64,000 nucleotides of DNA, from the NCBI RefSeq assembly GCF_001723175.1, contig NC_064653.1, positions 682,001-746,000 of the forward strand. The letters run 5' to 3'. The notes under the pieces are model-generated. The model saw nothing but the letters and a program-made list of their open reading frames with translations, did no database searches and had not been told where the DNA came from. How positions within the stretch are numbered: the first letter of the stretch is position 1; every line of letters starts with the position of its first letter. This DNA is from Penicillium oxalicum. Taxonomy: Eukaryota > Ascomycota > Eurotiomycetes > Eurotiales > Aspergillaceae. Position numbers and translations under genes: made by a program. Below are positions 11,734 to 22,981 of this stretch, one piece after another.

Positions 11734-12690
11734 TGAAAATGATCACGGTACCAAAAACGGCCATGATTGAATCATATGCGCCGCAATGATCCACCAGACC
11801 AGTCAGGCCATCACGCCTCAGGTTTACCTTCCTGTACAGTCGTCACGGTACTGTCCCGCGTCACGTGAATGCAGACCACTGGACCCAGGATACAAGATCG
11901 TACGTACGTCGCTGGGGGTTCTGGGCGTGCATTTTTTTTCTCCGACGATCTAGCATCGCGGGCACATTTGCTCTCATTTGACGTCTTTTTTTTTTCTTGG
12001 CATTCACGTTCCTAGCAAAGATACCCTATTCTACTTCCAATTTGATGACTTTGCATATTTGATTCCAGGTGTTGGGCGCTCTTTGGCCACATGGCTCTAT
12101 TCGAATCCGGAGCTCACCGCCAGGTTTGGCGGTACTGTAGTTCTCGCTCACACTGACACATGAACCCACCACGGTAGAACGACAGTCTTGCAAGGGAAGG
12201 GGAAAGCAAGAAATCTTTGTGGCTTGATGATTTTTCAGTCGCCCGCCTGGGCCTTCCTCGAGTGGTACGAACCGCCGCCAAACGAGACTCGTTCCGGCAG
12301 GTGGTAGCCTTCTGGGATGATGAACTCGGGAGCGCTTCCAGCTTAGCGCAGCCACGGGTGATCGTTGCGACCGACAACGGGAGTCCACTTTTCCCTCGGA
12401 AAAACCGCACCGCACTTGCTTTTTGGGCTTTTTGGAAAGAGGAGACGGCATGTTGTGGCCTGGCCATACCAAGAAAAATCCAGGGAAAAGGGACCAGACC
12501 GCTGACCCAAGATCACATTATCATGACGAATTGAAAACCCAGAATGACTATTCAGCTGAAACGGAAACTCTTCCGCCAGCTGCTAGCACATCCACAGTAC
12601 TCGAGGGTGTGGATCACTCGCTGCAGCCCAGTGATAAGAGTTGGATCTGTAAGGTAGTACTTGGTAGTTCGATTCTAGGTTGTTCAATTC

Positions 12691-12710
12691 TACAGTAGTG
12701 TACTACTGTA
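12691..12710. repeat. 9-bp perfect dyad with 2-bp spacer
   Basis: The arms TACAGTAGT and ACTACTGTA are perfect reverse complements separated by GT. This is the geometry of a dimeric regulator site, but it lies about 1.4 kb from the nearest start codon and no known factor is implied. Confidence 0.6.
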
Positions 12711-13650
12711 CTACTCCTTCGGCGTCGACGGCATGATCTACGAACCTGGTCGGAGACATTAGCCACAGAGCGCGTAAGGCTGAAAAAAAATGCAAAGATT
12801 CCCACGAGGGCCGCGCCACAGGAGTCAATGATGCTTTTGTGTGCCAAGGGCTTGGTATGGCGGTAGACAAGCCTGGCTTAATATAGACATGGACGGATCG
12901 CGAACCCGACAATCATCTGACATTCTGCGACCTATTTGTAATGAGCACAAGTCTAATACACGAAGGATTTCAAATAGTTCCTAATCATTGGTCGAGGTCT
13001 TAACCAGCGAGAAAGACTTAAGACTTCTTGAGCAAGGCAATGGGCAGTTCCTGCTGTTGATGCGGGTACTTGCAAGTAGCTACGTAGCAGCTGGACAGCG
13101 CGGGCACTGTGGTGGGCGATGATGTGTTCAGTCGGTGACGGACATTACGCACGGCGCAGTCTGCTCCTAGGGGACAACAGAGACGCCTAGATGGTCGAGT
13201 GGACTCGACTTTTTCTCAAACTGCCACCTCTCCTTGTGACCCACCTCCAGTGGTTGCCAGGTTCGAACTGAGGAGAGAAAACGGGCAACTTGCGAGAGAA
13301 ATGAAAAATAGGAATAAAAAAAAAAGAGAAACCCGAAAATCAAATCTAGAACTCATCCACCTTCTGGCCAAAGAGGAACTTTTGTTCTGATCCACTTCCC
13401 GCTCCACTCATTCTTATTTCGCTCATTTTCCCCCGATTTTCCCACATTTAGATTTTCGTGCCTGCCCACTTGCGCCATCTCGAGTCCTTGGAGCCTCCAG
13501 GTCCCTCAACAGCGAATGGTCATTGGCTCAAAGATCCCCCCAGACTGAGTGATTTTTTTTTCGGTGGCTTTTTTTTCTCCCCTTTTCTTGCTGACCGCCC
13601 TAGGGTTCAATGTGGGTCCATGCAAGCTTTTGTTCCTCAGACGCACTACC

Positions 13651-13656
13651 TATATA
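13651..13656 (+). promoter_or_regulatory. Probable TATA box of the 14142 gene
   Basis: TATATA in the context CTACCTATATAGTC, 491 bp before the start codon, followed by pyrimidine-rich sequence that would form an unusually long leader of about 450 nt. An alternative is that the leader contains an unrecognised intron. Confidence 0.45.
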
Positions 13657-14141
13657 GTCTGGTACTTTCTCCCTTACCACCACTTGATCTCTCTTATATC
13701 CCCCCCCGAATTGCATTATCATTCCAACCATGTCGGCATTCATCCAGTCAAACGCTTCACTTTTGCCATGCGCCTTCGTTGACCTCTAACATTGGCTTTC
13801 CGGCGTGATTTGATTTCGCGTGCTCACGACCTTCTGAGCTTCACCGCCACGACCACTTGCGATCGCACCCCGACTCTCCCACCACCAGTCCAATATTTCT
13901 CGTATCGACTCGGGTCGAGTCAGTTGCTGCAGTTGATTCAGACAACGCATCGCGCGGTGTGCTTATCATCGCAAACCGAACCCTTGCCTTGTTGATAAAA
14001 ATCAAGGCTTACTCGCATTTACGAGCCCTCCGCTCGCCCTCTTTTCTTTCATCCAGCGTTCTACTACGTGCCAATCGCACCAAGCCCAGAGAGATTTGTC
14101 CAAATACCAGCTCTGCGCCATTCTCAATCTTCCTCCTCACA

Positions 14142-14642
14142 ATGTCTCCAAATCTCTTCCTGTGCTTGCGCACTATGTTCTGTCCGACCTATTGGTTCCA
14201 GAAGGGCCAACGCATCGATGGCAATGTGAAGCGCGAACAGCATTGGGATAGCCCCGTGCCAGGAACCTACAAGTTCTTCCCTGGAAAGGGCTGGCAACTC
14301 ATCCGGCGGGATGGCAGTGATCGTGATGAAAAGGTCCCTCAGACCCTCGTTTACTGCCGCATTCTGCACCAATACATGTTCGAATCCGAGCTGAATGATC
14401 GCTGCCGTTGGTACAAGGCTCCACTACACAGGGGCGCTGCCCCTGAGGACCTCCGCTTCTTCCTTCTGGACGACGGCATTCACTGGGTCGCCGGTTGGGA
14501 TGCCCAGGGCCGATTCATCCCCGGACCGTACCCGAAATGGTACCTTGATGAGGATGGGGAGACCATGCACCGTGGAGCCTCGCCCTGCTCGAGTGCCAAT
14601 GTGTCGCGACGCAGCAGCATCATTGCTGGCAAATTCGATTGA
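14142..14642 (+). CDS. Small protein of unknown function (166 aa)
   Basis: A single-exon frame of 166 residues starting MSPNLFLCLRTMFCPTYWF. The ATG at 14142 has good context (CACAATGTC); the frame stays open upstream to 13857 but has no earlier ATG. The protein is rich in Trp, Tyr, Phe and Gly-Pro turns (HWDSPVPGTYKFFPGKGW, GIHWVAGWDAQGRFIPGPYP), suggesting a small beta-rich fold with loosely repeated segments. No signal peptide is clear, no transmembrane segment, no catalytic motif. I do not recognise the family. Codon use and length make it a likely real gene, supported by the upstream TATA-like box and CT-rich leader. It converges on the thioesterase gene, 399 bp away. Confidence 0.65.
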   Translation: MSPNLFLCLRTMFCPTYWFQKGQRIDGNVKREQHWDSPVPGTYKFFPGKGWQLIRRDGSDRDEKVPQTLVYCRILHQYMFESELNDRCRWYKAPLHRGAAPEDLRFFLLDDGIHWVAGWDAQGRFIPGPYPKWYLDEDGETMHRGASPCSSANVSRRSSIIAGKFD

Positions 14643-15041
14643 AGAGGGAATCACAAAATCGATCAATTCACAACATCACACAACTCCCTCATCAACGTCA
14701 TCATGACTCTTCCTGCAAAGGAGTACCGCCTCATGCTTCTTCCAACTATCATCTCCACTATGGAAGGAGGCTGTGCTCCCCAGCAAATGTTTCTATGTTT
14801 CCTTTCCCTTTCCTCTCCCTTGCTCCAACTCAGCTTTTGGAAGCGTTCAAGCGTGCCAGACTATTGTCGGTGAAAAGTGCCTTTCTTCTCCCATGATTGG
14901 AGAAATGAATTATGATGTTTTGCTTTTGTACAATAATATTGGGGCGTCGATCAACTCAGGAGTCTCGTTTCTCTAGCCACACGGCCCGGAGGTTTTGTTA
15001 TTTAGTCTTGCTGTTCTCAGATCCCGTGATCGAATCCATCT
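14643..15041. other. Convergent intergenic region
   Basis: It contains the 3' flanks of the 166-aa protein gene and of the thioesterase gene; nothing else is seen. Confidence 0.6.
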
Positions 15042-15697
15042 TTAGAGCTTCGCTCCCGGCGAATTCAAAAGCTTCTCCAACCCTTCCCGTACCTGCTTCA
15101 CCATTCCTCCCTGGCCCACCCGCATTGTCTCCCGCAAAACAAACACATGCGTATAGGTCCCCACCATCTTCACATCCTCCTCGCCCTGCTTAAAGACGCC
15201 AATCTCCCACGTCACACTAGATGACCCCAGCTTGGCGACCCGCAAGCCAACCTCCAGGGTATCCGGGAAGGCAACGGATGCGAAAAAGTCACAGTGGGTC
15301 GAGACAATGAGTCCAATTTGATCGTCGCCCACGTTGAGTGTGGATGTTTGACCCTCGACCTTCTTGGATGAGGGGTTGTTCACGCTGAAAGGGTTCCGAC
15401 CACAGTGCTCAATGAGATAGGCGTTGGCGATGGTGTCGAACAGGGCGGTGTAGACGGTGTTGTTCAGATGTGCGTACATGTCATTGTCGAACCTATTCCC
15501 GTGATTTGTGGTTTGTGTGAGCGACTCTTCAATCCTCGCAGGTAGATCTCAGAGATGAGAAGTACGAGGCACATGGCCTCATCCCTAGATAGATAATTGC
15601 AACTGCGGAAGATTTACCATCTTGTCTGATGCACCTGACGATATCCATAGTCACTACGCTTTCGGCTCTTCTTGGCTTGAAGATCGGAAGAGGCCAT
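15042..15697 (-). CDS. Hot-dog fold acyl-CoA thioesterase (4HBT family)
   Basis: Two exons, 15697-15618 and 15492-15042, joined across a 125-bp intron, encode 176 residues. The junction restores the family's core motif: QTRW from exon 1 plus FDNDMYAHLNNTVY from exon 2. Asp31 in this loop is the expected catalytic or substrate-positioning residue, and the HLNN motif (35-38) is typical of 4-hydroxybenzoyl-CoA thioesterase relatives. Later blocks (STHCDFFASVAFPDTLEVGLRV split by turns, and GTYTHVFV) match the remaining beta strands. The substrate cannot be told from sequence. No clear targeting signal is visible, although residues 9-20 are basic. It diverges from the pseudouridine synthase gene. 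Confidence 0.85.
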
Positions 15698-16489
15698 GAT
15701 ACTGGTAGATGTATATCGAAGGAGAAATGGAGACTTTGTCCCAGAGCGTGGAATCAGAATCGATGTGCGAGTACCGACCAGCGGGGCAAGGGGAGAGATT
15801 TGCTTTGTCCAAATTTGGGCGTCCAAGCGAGAGAATATGAAGATGCGACAGCAACTCCGCAACCTCGGGGACAAACATCCGTCTAAACCGAGGTCGAGAC
15901 AAGATGAGGTAAGCTAACTGGGCTCCCCCGCCGGCCGAATGCACAAGCCTGGGGGCGGTGGAGATTCCTTATTGGTCCCCATTCAATCGATGGGCTCCAG
16001 TATTTGCTGGGTTTTCATACAATCGGTCATTGATGAGTCTATGTACATTTGTTTGAGTGAGAGAGAGGAAGTGAGATAGAAAGACTTTTACGAGTTATTT
16101 CCATGGTAAAGTGAATTCGGTACAGGAATGCGTAACGATGAAGGAATCCCTTCTTGCGGGCATTTGGAAGACTAAGGACCTGCTCTCGGTACTGAGATGG
16201 TTCTTATCGGCATCAACTGGAGAGTTTTTGGTTCCTGGCCTTATCGAACAAAAAAAAAAAAAAGCTAATCGCAATTTTTTTCTTCCGTGTTTAGTTTGGG
16301 TTCCGCCAACGGTCGATCACGTTCGCGCGACGCTCTCTGCGACTTTTCGCTAAGGCACTCGAAACCCGACCGATCTCTTTTGACGATTTTCACCTCGTTG
16401 CCAACTCTTTATCCTCGCTGGCTCCCTCGGCTCGAATCACGGCCTACCTGCTGCGGCGAGGCAAACATCCTCTTCCCTCCCCGCCCTGC
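15698..16489. other. Divergent intergenic region, thioesterase / pseudouridine synthase
   Basis: No gene is seen. It holds a (GA)-rich stretch near 16058-16080 and an A-run at about 16250-16263. Pyrimidine-rich sequence from about 16370 to 16480 is probably the leader of the pseudouridine synthase. The frame of that gene stays open a little upstream of its chosen ATG. Confidence 0.5.
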
Positions 16490-18211
16490 ATGGCCCTCGT
16501 CAACGTGGACGCCTCTCAGCAGGCGTCCCCTGCTGAACTGGGTACAAAGACCCCCGAGGTCTTGGTCACACCTTGCGATCCATGGCCTGCGCCATACTAT
16601 ATGGAGCGAGGACTGCGACGTGTGCGTCCGTATCACTACACGTACAACACGAACTGCAAGGAGAGATGGCGGGGTAAGAGGCTGGAGGATATTTTTACCT
16701 CTGAGTTCCGGGATCGGGCGCCCGATTATTATGTATGCTTGCCACGTTGCCCTGGTGAACAGTCTCAACCTTCAAAACTCTGGAATGCCCAAGGACTGAT
16801 GGTGTGTCTTCTAACTAGAGAGCTGCCCTCGACAACGGCTTGATCTGCGTCAATGGCAAGCCGGCCGGCCCGCGACACGATCATCAAGAATGGCCAAGTA
16901 GTTTCGCATACGACCCATCGCCACGAACCCGCCGTGACCAGCGCCCCCATCGGGATCATCCACGAAGATGAAGACTTGATCGTCATCGATAAGCCCGCCG
17001 GTGTGCCCGTTCACGCCGCGGGCCGATACCACTTCAACTCCATCGTGGAGATCCTTCGCGCAGAGCGAGGCCATGACTGGCTTCCCCGGCCATGCAATCG
17101 GCTGGACCGATTGACTTCGGGAATCATGTTCATTGGCAAGCATGCAAAGGGCGCCGAAAAAATGGCAGGTGCGCTGCAGGCGCGGACCGTGCAAAAGGAG
17201 TACGTCGCCCGGGTCAAGGGCAAATTCCCAGACGGCGTGATTGTCTGTGACCAGCCCATCATGCAGGTCAGCCCGAAGCTGGGTCTGAACCGCGTGCGGG
17301 CGACGGGCAAGTCTGCCACGACCAAGTTCCGCCGGCTCGCATACTATCCTCCCCAGGCGGCGGTTGCGTCGGCGGAGCAGCACGCCGCGACTAGCGATCG
17401 TGCTGTGACTCCACCCCCGGTTCTTGCCAATGAGGATGAAGGCTACAGTATCGTGCACTGTTTTCCCTTGACGGGTCGTACCCATCAGATTCGTGTCCAC
17501 CTTCAGTTCCTGGGCCACCCGATCACCAACGACCCGATTTACTCGAACCGGCGCGTGTTCGGGCCTGAACTGGGCCGCAACGAAACCAGCGGGGACCGCG
17601 ATGATGAGATCATGGAGCGACTGCACCGCATGGGCAAAACCGAAGTCGCTGATACCGTCTCCTACCGGACTCATCTGACTGCCGCGCCAAATGTTCCACC
17701 AGGAACCGACCCGGCTATTTTGGCCGATATCATGGCCCGCGAGCAACAGGCGGCTTCGGACGAGTACGAGAAGCGCAAGGGCGAGCGACTGTCCGGGAAG
17801 TTCTGTGACGTCTGTGGAACCGAGCTCTATACCGACCCCGGTCCCCATGAACTTGGCATCTTCTTGCATGCCGTCGCTTACGCTGACCGGAATGGAGACT
17901 GGAGTTATCGCAGCCCGATGCCCTCATGGGGACTGCCCCCGCCTGGCTCAGACGGACCACGTGAAGTACCAGACTGGGTACCGGTTCCCGAGAGCGAGGA
18001 AATCGTCTATGGTCACGGCACCGTCCCTCCCGAGATTGGCGGTGATGATGAAGACGCCTCGTCGAAGCCTATCTCTAACACTGTCCTTCTCACGGGGGTG
18101 GGTACATTGGACTTTTCCGATCCCAGTTATGGCCTGGCGGCGGCTGCCGCTGCTGCTACTGCTTCCAAGCCGAGTGAGTCGGAGGCTCCCCTGGACTCGG
18201 CCAATGCTTGA
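16490..18211 (+). CDS. RluA-family tRNA pseudouridine synthase with an apparent 1-nt frameshift
   Basis: Isomerises uridine to pseudouridine in tRNA; closest in layout to the yeast Pus9/Rib2 group. Exon 1 is 16490-16732 (81 codons). After an 86-bp intron, exon 2 starts at 16819 with RAALDNGLICVNGKPAG, the expected S4-like end, but this frame then runs off. The catalytic part continues one base later in frame: DTIIKNGQVVSHTTHRHEP, IDKPAGVPVHAAGRYHFNS, the motif CNRLDRLTSG with the catalytic Asp, and GRTHQIRVHLQFLGHPITND, ending at 18211. The break lies in the C-run at 16869-16871; there is no room for an intron. The C-terminus carries a CDVCGTEL block and an Ala/Ser tail instead of a deaminase domain. 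The break may be a sequencing error or a real lesion; the catalytic part is intact. A second reading is a shorter protein starting at 16853. Confidence 0.85.
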
Positions 18212-19303
18212 TAGATATCTTTACCCCTTGGAGATTCCCTCTGCATGCAATCGAAATCAAGCTATTACTACGACATTTAACTTCCAACATGCCCGGAACG
18301 ATACGATTTTTTTCCCATGTGGACCGTGTTTTCTTGGTGTATAAGCGTCCTAGTTTCAGGAATTTCCCCTTACTGATACGTAGACTTTGGGAGATTTTGA
18401 ATCCTTCAATTGCCTCAGTAGAACATGGGTTGTTGTCAGATGTGAATAGCCACTGCATGGAATTGTACAGCTCAACCACCTAAACGTACTACTTGAGAAG
18501 GCGGAAGACTGGACCTCAGCTCCATGTGGATCGAGGCAGCATAGTCTTACGAAGCAAGCTAAGAACATAACACCTTACAACTAGAGTACAATCAATGATT
18601 ATATATACAGGACCCTTGATCCACCGGGTAGTGCTCTCCAGGCCCGGCAACAGCCCTGGTCCTCCACTCCAGGTTTGGAAGTAGGTACCAGGCTACCCTG
18701 TTGGTGGAATAGAGGGTATATTATCCAGCTTCCAGTTACCTACATACCCGAGCATCCTAGCATAAGACATCCTCAGCCCAGACTGTCTGCTGCCCGTGTT
18801 CTGGTAGGCAAGCTAACTCAAATATATGCAGAGGGGAGTGGAACACAGTGGAAATATTCCGGTATTCCGATATTCAAGGTACCACGAATACTTGAACAGG
18901 TAGGCAGTCAGATAGGCAAATGTATAGGTAAGTATCAAAGTATTGTTAACTCGTGGAAATCCAGAGCTTTCAGTGGACTCTATTCGCATCAACATACGTC
19001 GGGTCGATATCGGGTCTGGAGTAGGATGTAGGAAAGAAAAACGGAAAAGATTTTTTGCAATTTTTGATTGTCATTTCAGAGAAACCTAATTCTCTTGCTC
19101 TATCCGCCCAGCACTAAGACCAAGCGCGAGCCGCACACGGTATGCCATGCACAATTCTTGAGAAAAAATTCGTGATCGTCAGTGTAGATAGTATCACGAC
19201 CGGTACAATAACCCCCGGAACCCTCCCCTTCCTATCTTGTGCTCCTGCGCAGTCCCACCGAAAAGAGAAAAAAACGAAACAGAACTTTTGAGGTTCAGTC
19301 CAT
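18212..19303. other. Convergent intergenic region, pseudouridine synthase / eL32
   Basis: About 1.1 kb with no supported gene. The stretch is more AT-rich than the flanking genes and holds TATATATA-like sequence near 18599-18608. The eL32 3' UTR lies at the right end. Confidence 0.55.
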
Positions 19304-20248
19304 TTACGCCTCGGTGGTGACACGGCCCTTGGCGTTGGTGACCTTGACACCGAGAGCCTTGGCCTTGGCGAGGATCTCGACGCGCTTGCGGGAGGAAACG
19401 GCGTGGGCGATCCTGGAAAGAAGAAAAGAAAGTCCCGGTTAGTTAAATGCTTTGCAAATAAAACTCATGGGAATGATCGATCCCCATGTCAAAATCGACC
19501 ATGTTTCGGACGGATCGATGATGGTTGGGGGAAAGAGTTTCCAAACGTACTCGGCAGCGTAGGTGCGGTTGTGCATCAGGAGGAGCTCAACGTCCTTGGG
19601 GTTGTGGACGAGGAAAGCCTTGTGGCCGGAGGGCATCATGTGGCGGGTCTTCTTGTTGGATCCATAACCGATCTTGGGCCTGTAGGAAAGAAGAGAAAAA
19701 AATTCGGTCAATCATCCGTATTGACATGCGCAACACCCCGAATGTGAGGTAATTAAAGAGAGAATAGGAAAATCGTACATGCGAATGACACCACGGAAAC
19801 GGCGACGGACACAGTTGTCAATACCCTTGGGCTTGCGCCACGAGGAGCCAACGCGCATAAAGCGGTCGGACTGGTGGCGGAAGAAGGTCTTCGAGTCTAA
19901 AAAGCGGGAGATGTTAGTCCCCAATTATGCCCTTGTCGTTCGTAGTCACCACTGTTGGCGCTGAATTCGTTTGAGCCCCTCGGATGTTGCAATGCCCTTT
20001 GATCGACTACGGTGGTAGACGGGGAAAATTTTTCGATGTTTCCGTCCAAAACTCCAATGTGGTTGATGATCATGATGTCGTCCAAGATCTTCCCGCTACT
20101 CCTCGTCCAATATGTCCCCTCAAAGTGGCCGCATAGATCGAAGGGCATTGAGATCCAGGGTCGAAACGTTCGCAATGTTGGGGAATAGTCGAAGGGTCGA
20201 AAACGTACGCTTCTTCACGATGGGAACATGCTTCTTTGCGGCGACCAT
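19304..20248 (-). CDS. rpl32: 60S ribosomal protein eL32
   Basis: Component of the large ribosomal subunit. Four coding exons, 20248-20209, 19896-19779, 19679-19551 and 19412-19304, encode 131 residues, the usual length of fungal eL32. The reading gives [13 protein letters not shown], then [73 protein letters not shown] and [12 protein letters not shown], all family hallmarks. Introns are 312, 99 and 138 bp, the first being long for this genome. A further intron lies in the 5' UTR directly before the ATG. Intron-rich ribosomal protein genes are normal in Aspergillus relatives. The stop is TAA at 19306-19304. Confidence 0.96.
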
Positions 20249-20324
20249 CTTGAAAGGAGAGAAAATTTTTCGTCAGTATTTCCGGAGATGACAGCGATCG
20301 ATAGCAAGCTCAAGGAACACTCAC
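20249..20324 (-). other. rpl32: 5' UTR intron ending exactly at the eL32 start codon
   Basis: On the minus strand a GTGAGT donor (20324), an ACTGAC branch site, a pyrimidine tract and TTCAAG lie immediately before ATGGTC. The coding exon would therefore begin with the A of the start codon. This is a 76-bp intron by inspection; it needs cDNA support. Confidence 0.6.
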
Positions 20325-20733
20325 TTTGGCGGTTGTGCAGGGTCTCGCCGGGCGTTGGATAGTTGTCGATTCGGAACGTAGTCGATCTCGAAAACTTCAC
20401 ACTGGCGCGGACGAGTGGGCGGTCCACACTAGTGCGCTTTCGGGGAGTTTAGCGACCATGTCTGTGCTTATGTAATGGTAGGGTATGAGGTGGGTGAGCC
20501 CTGCCAAGACTTTGTCTTTTCGATGACCGCCGATCTCAAGATCACGTGGGCTACCATACCGAAGTATACAATGGGCCTGAGGGAATGAACTTGTTTTGCT
20601 TGAATCGATTCTTGACAAGTTCCATAGACAAAAAGGGTAGTGGATTCAGTTCTATGACTCTTTTCTATTACAACTTGTCCTTGCGGTGTGTCACATTCTT
20701 GTATTTGGGAATATGTGAACTAGGTGTTTTCCA
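20325..20733. other. Intergenic region upstream of eL32 and 3' of the oxidoreductase
   Basis: The 409 bp must hold the eL32 promoter, first non-coding exon, and the 3' end of the oxidoreductase gene. No other gene is seen. Confidence 0.55.
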
Positions 20734-22103
20734 CTAGGAGTCTCGAACCTGGAAATGAAGCATCATTCGATCTCCATCATGCTCACCACTCCGCATCATC
20801 TGCTCAAGGAGTGATAGATCTGCCAAAGCTTCCTCGGGTGATTGTCTCTTTGCAACGGGGTCGCCGCGAAGGATCGTCTCCGCAAACTCTCTCACCTCCG
20901 GCACCACCCCCTTGCCATCAAATTCGATATGATGAACCTCATCATTGACCATGACGTCGTCAAACTGGATCTTGACCGTTCCCTTCTCACATTCAAACTC
21001 AAAGAGGCTGTCCGTGAACCGTGAGCCCCAGGACAGCGAGATTGTTCCCGTTGCGCCCAGTTCTGTCTGAGTAACCGCGTCAAGAGTGTCAATGGGTGGA
21101 AGGTAATTCTGCAATTGCTGAGTCTGGGCAGACACAGACACTATACGGTTTTTGGGCCCTAGAATCATTCGAAGCCCCGCAAGCATATGCACTCCGCCAT
21201 CTAGTAGGAATCCTCCCTGGTAGCCCGGTGACTGTCGCCAGAGGGTCACTGTCGTCGTTTCAATCAGTAAATGCCCTCCCTCGACGTTTCACTTGAAGCA
21301 AATCCCCCCACACCACGGGACGTTGTCCACTTACAATAATATTTGTTATCCTGTTTAACCAAGCTTTGCACATTTACTCTGAATCGTCGAACTTGGCCCA
21401 TGTTGCGGACCTTGTCGGCAGCGTAGAGAAACTTGGTCATGTACCGGAAGTTCTCCCCCACGGCCCAGATCAGCTTCTGCGTGTCGAACGTGGTCTGGTA
21501 CCATTGCAACAGCGCTCGTGCAGCAATCACATCCTTGGCGATGGGTTTCTCCGAGAGAACATGTTTGCCAGCTAGAAGCGCCTTCTTGATAAACTCGGGC
21601 TGAACCAAGATGGGCAGACTTAACAGGTGCTCGCTTAGCTGGGGCTCGGTGCACCGGTCAATGGGAAAGGGAGCAAGTGGTCAGGACATACCCAATGATC
21701 ACGGCACTAATATCTGAACGGGCGAGCAGGTCCTCGTATGATTTCCCGGAACCAGAGTCGTCGGAGTAGAGATCACAATCGGGTGCGCCACTCGCCAGAT
21801 TTTTGGCCGAGGTCAGAGACCGAGAGTAGATGGCCTTGAGATCGAGTTCGGTGGCAGCTCGAACCGCTGGCTGCATGATCCCAGTCAATCAGTCAAACCA
21901 AGCCCAGCCCAATGGACAGTAATTTTCGAAGGCTCAGTCACTCACCAGATGCTGCTCCTTGGCAAAGTTGCCTGTCATAGCAAGCAATCCGTCAGCCAAA
22001 GTCTCACCCTCATCAAGGGTCAAAGGAGTGTCATAGGTAGGCCCGGCTACTAAAGAAAGTCACGATACTCACCACTACCAATGATGGCTACACCGATCGA
22101 CAT
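20734..22103 (-). CDS. Gfo/Idh/MocA-family NAD(P)-dependent oxidoreductase
   Basis: Five exons, 22103-22073, 21971-21946, 21870-21692, 21618-21335 and 21248-20734, encode 344 residues. The N-terminal Rossmann motif GVAIIGSGNFAKEQH is spread over the first two tiny exons (31 and 26 nt). Next come AVIIGLPI, QPEFIKKALLAGKHVLSEKP with the conserved Lys103 of the EKP motif, and GGFLLDGGVHMLAGLRM, the usual catalytic-side helix. The layout resembles the yeast YMR315W group. Substrate unknown; probably a sugar or polyol. Introns are 73-101 bp. The acceptor of exon 4 is the least sure: another AG 15 bases upstream is in frame and would add five residues (see findings). Confidence 0.88.
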
Positions 22104-22981
22104 TTTCAAAGACTAGAATCTCACGCTGGATATGTGATCTTCCGAGAGGGTGACGCACGATTCAGGAAATTCGGGCCAGGGCGTGTAGGAGTACGAGGAA
22201 ACGGAAGCTCATATACTCGTACTGCAGAGCAAGACAGTTATATAGAGTTGAGGGGAGGATCTAAGACCCTCGCAAGTGGGGATTCTTAAAACAGCCCACC
22301 AGCCGGATGTTGGTTCCACGTTCATCCAGCTTATCATTCGGGTCGAGGAAGGTCCAACCTGTAGACTGTTACCGACAGACGGATCGGACCTGTCACCAGT
22401 CTATTTGATTGATTGTATCAGACTCGAATTGCGATAGACTGGAAGCATCTTTTCGTTGCATAGATGCAATTGTGAACGCTCTCCGGGCCTGTTTGATGAC
22501 CAGCGCCGTCTCATTAAAGGGTAACCTAGTGTGTTTTGCAGGTGACGCAATCACGGCACGGGAAGGCCTGCATTATTGCAGGTGAACGTCATGGATGCTT
22601 TGGTAGACAGTCTCCACGTGCTATGCAGGAAAATCATAGTGGGCGTCTGGTCATTCCGACTCTGAGAGGGTTGCAAGATCTGTCGTGGCGATGGACAATT
22701 TCCCCACGTGGAATTGAGTACGATCGGTCAGGTGTCATCAATCGCAAGAGAATGCATTAAAGTAAATAGTTTCTCTCTCCAGCACTGTATAATAGATTCT
22801 CTGATTCAAATCAAAAGTAAAACGCCCGGGATGCATAGGGAATCTCCACAGACTGTACCTTTCGGATAGCAGTCCTCTGAAATACAAAAACGCCATATAC
22901 TGTGCGAATATCATCAACGAGGCAGAACGGGTCGTCTCAAATCATAAAATCCATGGATCCCGTCACACGGACAAGGGACCT
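22104..22981. other. Intergenic region, oxidoreductase promoter and Sec2 3' flank
   Basis: Nothing beyond flanking UTR and promoter sequence is recognised. Confidence 0.55.

Larger units (their letters stand above)
11734..14141. other. Intergenic region holding a TATA-driven long leader
   Basis: No gene is supported over 2.4 kb. It holds a TCACGTGA motif (11861-11868), T-runs (about 11932-11939 and 11986-11995), a dyad at 12691-12710, and the promoter and CT-rich leader of the gene at 14142, starting near a TATATA box at 13651. Confidence 0.5.

Noticed and set aside
13857..14141. Upstream extension of the 166-residue protein
   Set aside because: The frame is open but has no ATG before 14142 and lies in a CT-rich leader.
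16850..17869. 339-codon minus-strand ORF opposite the pseudouridine synthase
   Set aside because: It mirrors a high-GC coding strand and has no family-like motifs; the plus frame has complete catalytic motifs.
19897..20208. Possible snoRNA in the long first intron of eL32
   Set aside because: No convincing C/D or H/ACA box pair was found by eye.
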